From NCBI GenBank assembly GCA_002450295.1, contig DJYX01000103.1:1-7897 (forward strand): 7,897 nt of DNA. Direction: 5' to 3'. Source of the DNA: Deltaproteobacteria bacterium UBA6967 (GTDB lineage: Bacteria > SAR324 > NAC60-12). Positions 6,558 through 7,897 of this stretch are shown here, piece after piece. Position 1 is the first letter of the stretch; the number at the start of each line of letters is the position of its first letter. The notes beneath the pieces are model-generated. The model did no database searches. It was not told the origin of the DNA and saw only the letters and a list, made by a program, of their open reading frames with translations. The translations under genes and the position numbers were made by a program.

Positions 6558-6574
6558 CAATTGCTGATCAATTG
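6558..6574. promoter_or_regulatory. Inverted repeat CAATTG-N5-CAATTG ahead of DUF444
   Basis: CAATTG (6558-6563) and CAATTG (6569-6574) flank CTGAT, just downstream of the predicted transcription start. The 17-bp symmetric site could be an operator blocking the candidate promoter, or a small RNA hairpin in the leader. Its last base is the G of the alternative GTG start at 6574, which makes that start less attractive. Confidence 0.35.
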
Positions 6575-6603
6575 TGCGCTCTAAGACTCCTCTTCGGTTC
6601 CCT

Positions 6604-7668
6604 ATGTATGTGACAGACCAGATTAATTCCAACGAATCAGAAGGAGCCTTCAACGAATTCGTTGAAGAACAATTGGAAAACCTTGTTGACGCTATTCTCA
6701 CAGAGGGGGATCTTGAGAACTTTGGTGAACGGGGGAGTGATATCCTTGTAGAAATGGATGATATCGTTGCCCCTACTTTTGTCTATGGTGACGAAGGGGA
6801 AGGAGGTGGAGGTAGTGGTGGAGGGGGGCCAGGTAGCGGTGGCGGGAAAATTCGATTCAATGTCCCATTTCAATACTTGATGGAAAGAGTCGCTAGATCC
6901 CTGAAGCTGCCGCGTCTGGTTAAGCAAGGGCATGGAAAAATCAAGGAGGTCTCTTACGAATTCAAAACCTTTGCTCCCTCAGGGATTGTTCTCGATAAGA
7001 AGCGGACATTCAAACGTGCTCTGCGAACGAGCATTGGCATGGATGTTTACGCTCCCCACGAAGAACGCTATGAATTTCAATTCATGCGTCGAGATCGTCG
7101 TTTCAAAGTGCCGGAGCGAGTTGAGAAACCTCGATTCAAGGCAGTAGTTTTTTACATGGGGGATATTTCCTACTCAACATATGGGGAACGTCTTAACCTC
7201 GAAAAACGCTTGGTCAATTTCATCCAAAACTGGATTGACTACAACTACGGTGCAAAGAGCGTTGACCATCGATTCTTCGTCCACGATGCAGAAGCCTACG
7301 AGGTCCAGGCTGAACAATTTTACCAAGTCGGAAATTCTGGGGGTACGCATGCAGCTCCGGTTTATCAACTGATTCACCGGATCGCCACGAACGAATACGA
7401 CCCAGCATCAACAAACTTTTACGGCTTCTATTTTGGTGACGGCGAATTATTTGACGATGATGCCAAGGAAATAGTCAAAATTCTGGAAGAGCATCTACGC
7501 CCAATCTTTAATCGAATCGGTGTCATCGAAGTCCAACCGGGGCGCTTGAGTCTGCTGAATCGGCAGATTGCAACACAATTTTATCGTGACTCCATCATTC
7601 GTCTTGGAGAACTGAACGATAAACTTGAAACCATTGAAGTCATCAAAACGCTTTTTGCTGAACACTGA
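6604..7668 (+). CDS. DUF444 (YeaH/YhbH) family protein with variant VWA-like MIDAS motif
   Basis: DUF444 proteins (YeaH in E. coli, YhbH in Bacillus) work with the Ser/Thr kinase PrkA/YeaG and with SpoVR proteins in starvation and stress adaptation; their biochemistry is unknown. The 354-residue product has an N-terminal helical region, a glycine/serine-rich linker (residues 65-81), a basic central part, and a C-terminal von Willebrand A-like half. That half begins KAVVFYMGDISYSTYGERL (179-197), continues with HRFFVHDAEAYEV and SGGTHAAP (245-252), then FYFGDGELFDDD. DISYS (187-191) keeps the DxSxS pattern but differs from the usual DVSGS. SGGT and a downstream aspartate (279) supply other expected metal ligands. 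I chose the ATG at 6604; an in-frame GTG at 6574 would add ten residues, and neither has a Shine-Dalgarno. The gene lies 16 bp before the SpoVR-like gene and is probably co-transcribed with it. Confidence 0.85.
   Translation: MYVTDQINSNESEGAFNEFVEEQLENLVDAILTEGDLENFGERGSDILVEMDDIVAPTFVYGDEGEGGGGSGGGGPGSGGGKIRFNVPFQYLMERVARSLKLPRLVKQGHGKIKEVSYEFKTFAPSGIVLDKKRTFKRALRTSIGMDVYAPHEERYEFQFMRRDRRFKVPERVEKPRFKAVVFYMGDISYSTYGERLNLEKRLVNFIQNWIDYNYGAKSVDHRFFVHDAEAYEVQAEQFYQVGNSGGTHAAPVYQLIHRIATNEYDPASTNFYGFYFGDGELFDDDAKEIVKILEEHLRPIFNRIGVIEVQPGRLSLLNRQIATQFYRDSIIRLGELNDKLETIEVIKTLFAEH
6648..6667. repeat. Perfect 20-bp palindrome inside the DUF444 coding start
   Basis: CTTCAACGAATTCGTTGAAG reads identically on both strands over all 20 bases. 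It encodes part of AFNEFVEE (residues about 14-21), roughly 100 bp after the candidate transcription start. It could be a regulator operator inside the gene or an mRNA hairpin with an AATT loop. For a given position a perfect 20-bp palindrome is expected by chance about once per million bases. Confidence 0.55.
6796..6846 (+). other. Low-complexity Gly/Ser-rich coding tract in DUF444
   Basis: Codons for residues 65-81 of the DUF444 protein are almost all GGN, AGT or AGC, with one proline. Most relatives have a glycine-rich flexible linker at about this place, so it is a family trait rather than an invader. The base run is prone to slippage or assembly error, but the reading frame stays open through it. 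Confidence 0.7.
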
Positions 7669-7684
7669 GAACTAGGGAAGTTCA

Positions 7685-7897
7685 ATGCATGCAGTCCAGA
7701 CAGATCCAGAAATTTATGAATTGGAACAGCGTGTTGTTCACCATGCTAAAGCATTTGAACGAACGCTGCCTGAGATGCGATTCTTTATTCTGGATAGCTT
7801 GGAGTTCATGTCTCTCCTTGAAAAATATGTCTATCCCGTGAGCCCTCTAAACATATGGGAAGGCAAACGGATGGTAACTCGTAAGCACCGAGTTGAG
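7685..7897 (+). CDS. SpoVR-family protein, N-terminal part (runs off right edge)
   Basis: The first 71 codons are present. The product starts MHAVQTDPEIYELEQRVVHH and has an early helix followed by MRFFILDSLEFMSLLEKYVY and then PVSPLNIWEGKRMVTRKHRVE. This layout matches the SpoVR N-terminus: a helix, a strand with F-x-(V/I), an E/D-x-M helix, and a Y/F-P-V-x-x-P-x-x-x-W-x-G segment. In typical SpoVR proteins that segment reads like FPTRYPHWRFG, so this one is divergent. The neighbour supports the call, because DUF444 and SpoVR genes are classic partners. SpoVR is needed for spore cortex formation in Bacillus, but it is widespread in non-sporulating bacteria, where its role is in stress or biofilm physiology (YcgB in E. 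coli). AGGGAAG ends 4 nt before the ATG and gives a good ribosome-binding site. The assignment is moderately sure because most of the protein lies outside the window. Confidence 0.65.
   Translation, partial: MHAVQTDPEIYELEQRVVHHAKAFERTLPEMRFFILDSLEFMSLLEKYVYPVSPLNIWEGKRMVTRKHRVE

Noticed and set aside
6796..6846. Gly-rich tract as a variable tandem repeat or frameshift site
   Set aside because: The frame is continuous on both sides and a Gly-rich linker here is a normal DUF444 trait.
1..7897. Mobile element, CRISPR array, tRNA, toxin-antitoxin or phage genes
   Set aside because: No transposase, regularly spaced repeats, cloverleaf, paired small toxin-antitoxin genes or phage proteins were seen; PIN-PhoH has no antitoxin-like upstream gene.

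Overview
The window comes from a Gram-negative, proteobacterium-like genome. It is AT-leaning by eye, and the genes are packed closely with short spacers. The first gene resembles the Gfo/Idh/MocA dehydrogenases found in lipid A clusters of delta-type proteobacteria. Together with PlsC, an AI-2E permease, a PIN-PhoH protein and a DUF444/SpoVR pair, this suggests a delta-like, possibly environmental lineage such as SAR324. That placement is an inference with low confidence. I see no insertion sequences, tRNA or rRNA genes, CRISPR arrays or phage genes.

Region 1 to 2585 is a probable minus-strand operon. Read in transcription order it holds plsC (lysophosphatidate acyltransferase), a TerB-like protein, an AI-2E family permease, and the first 69 codons of a Gfo/Idh/MocA oxidoreductase that runs off the left edge. 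The spacers are 33 bp, a 4-bp overlap and 11 bp. The theme looks like envelope or membrane lipid biology, but only plsC has a clear biochemical role.

Region 2586 to 4090 holds a 156-bp divergent intergenic stretch with an imperfect 14-bp tandem repeat. It is followed by a plus-strand PIN-PhoH ATPase (PhoH2 type) and a good rho-independent terminator. The PIN domain appears to have a serine where the family usually has an aspartate.

Region 4094 to 5395 is a minus-strand flavin oxidoreductase of the nitronate monooxygenase family, with a cysteine-containing C-terminal extension. It converges on the PhoH gene. Its upstream region is shared with a divergent plus-strand regulator.

Region 5673 to 7897 holds a Cro/C1-type HTH protein of 258 residues, then a promoter-like region with symmetric DNA elements, then a DUF444 protein and the start of a SpoVR-family protein. 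DUF444 and SpoVR proteins usually travel with the kinase PrkA (YeaG), which is not next to them on the upstream side here. The DUF444 protein carries a modified metal-ion (MIDAS-like) motif and the SpoVR N-terminus looks divergent, so this pair may be a distinct branch of that stress-response system. A perfect 20-bp palindrome sits inside the start of the DUF444 gene. This pair with its odd control region is the most interesting part of the window. Nothing here clearly proves a wholly new system.
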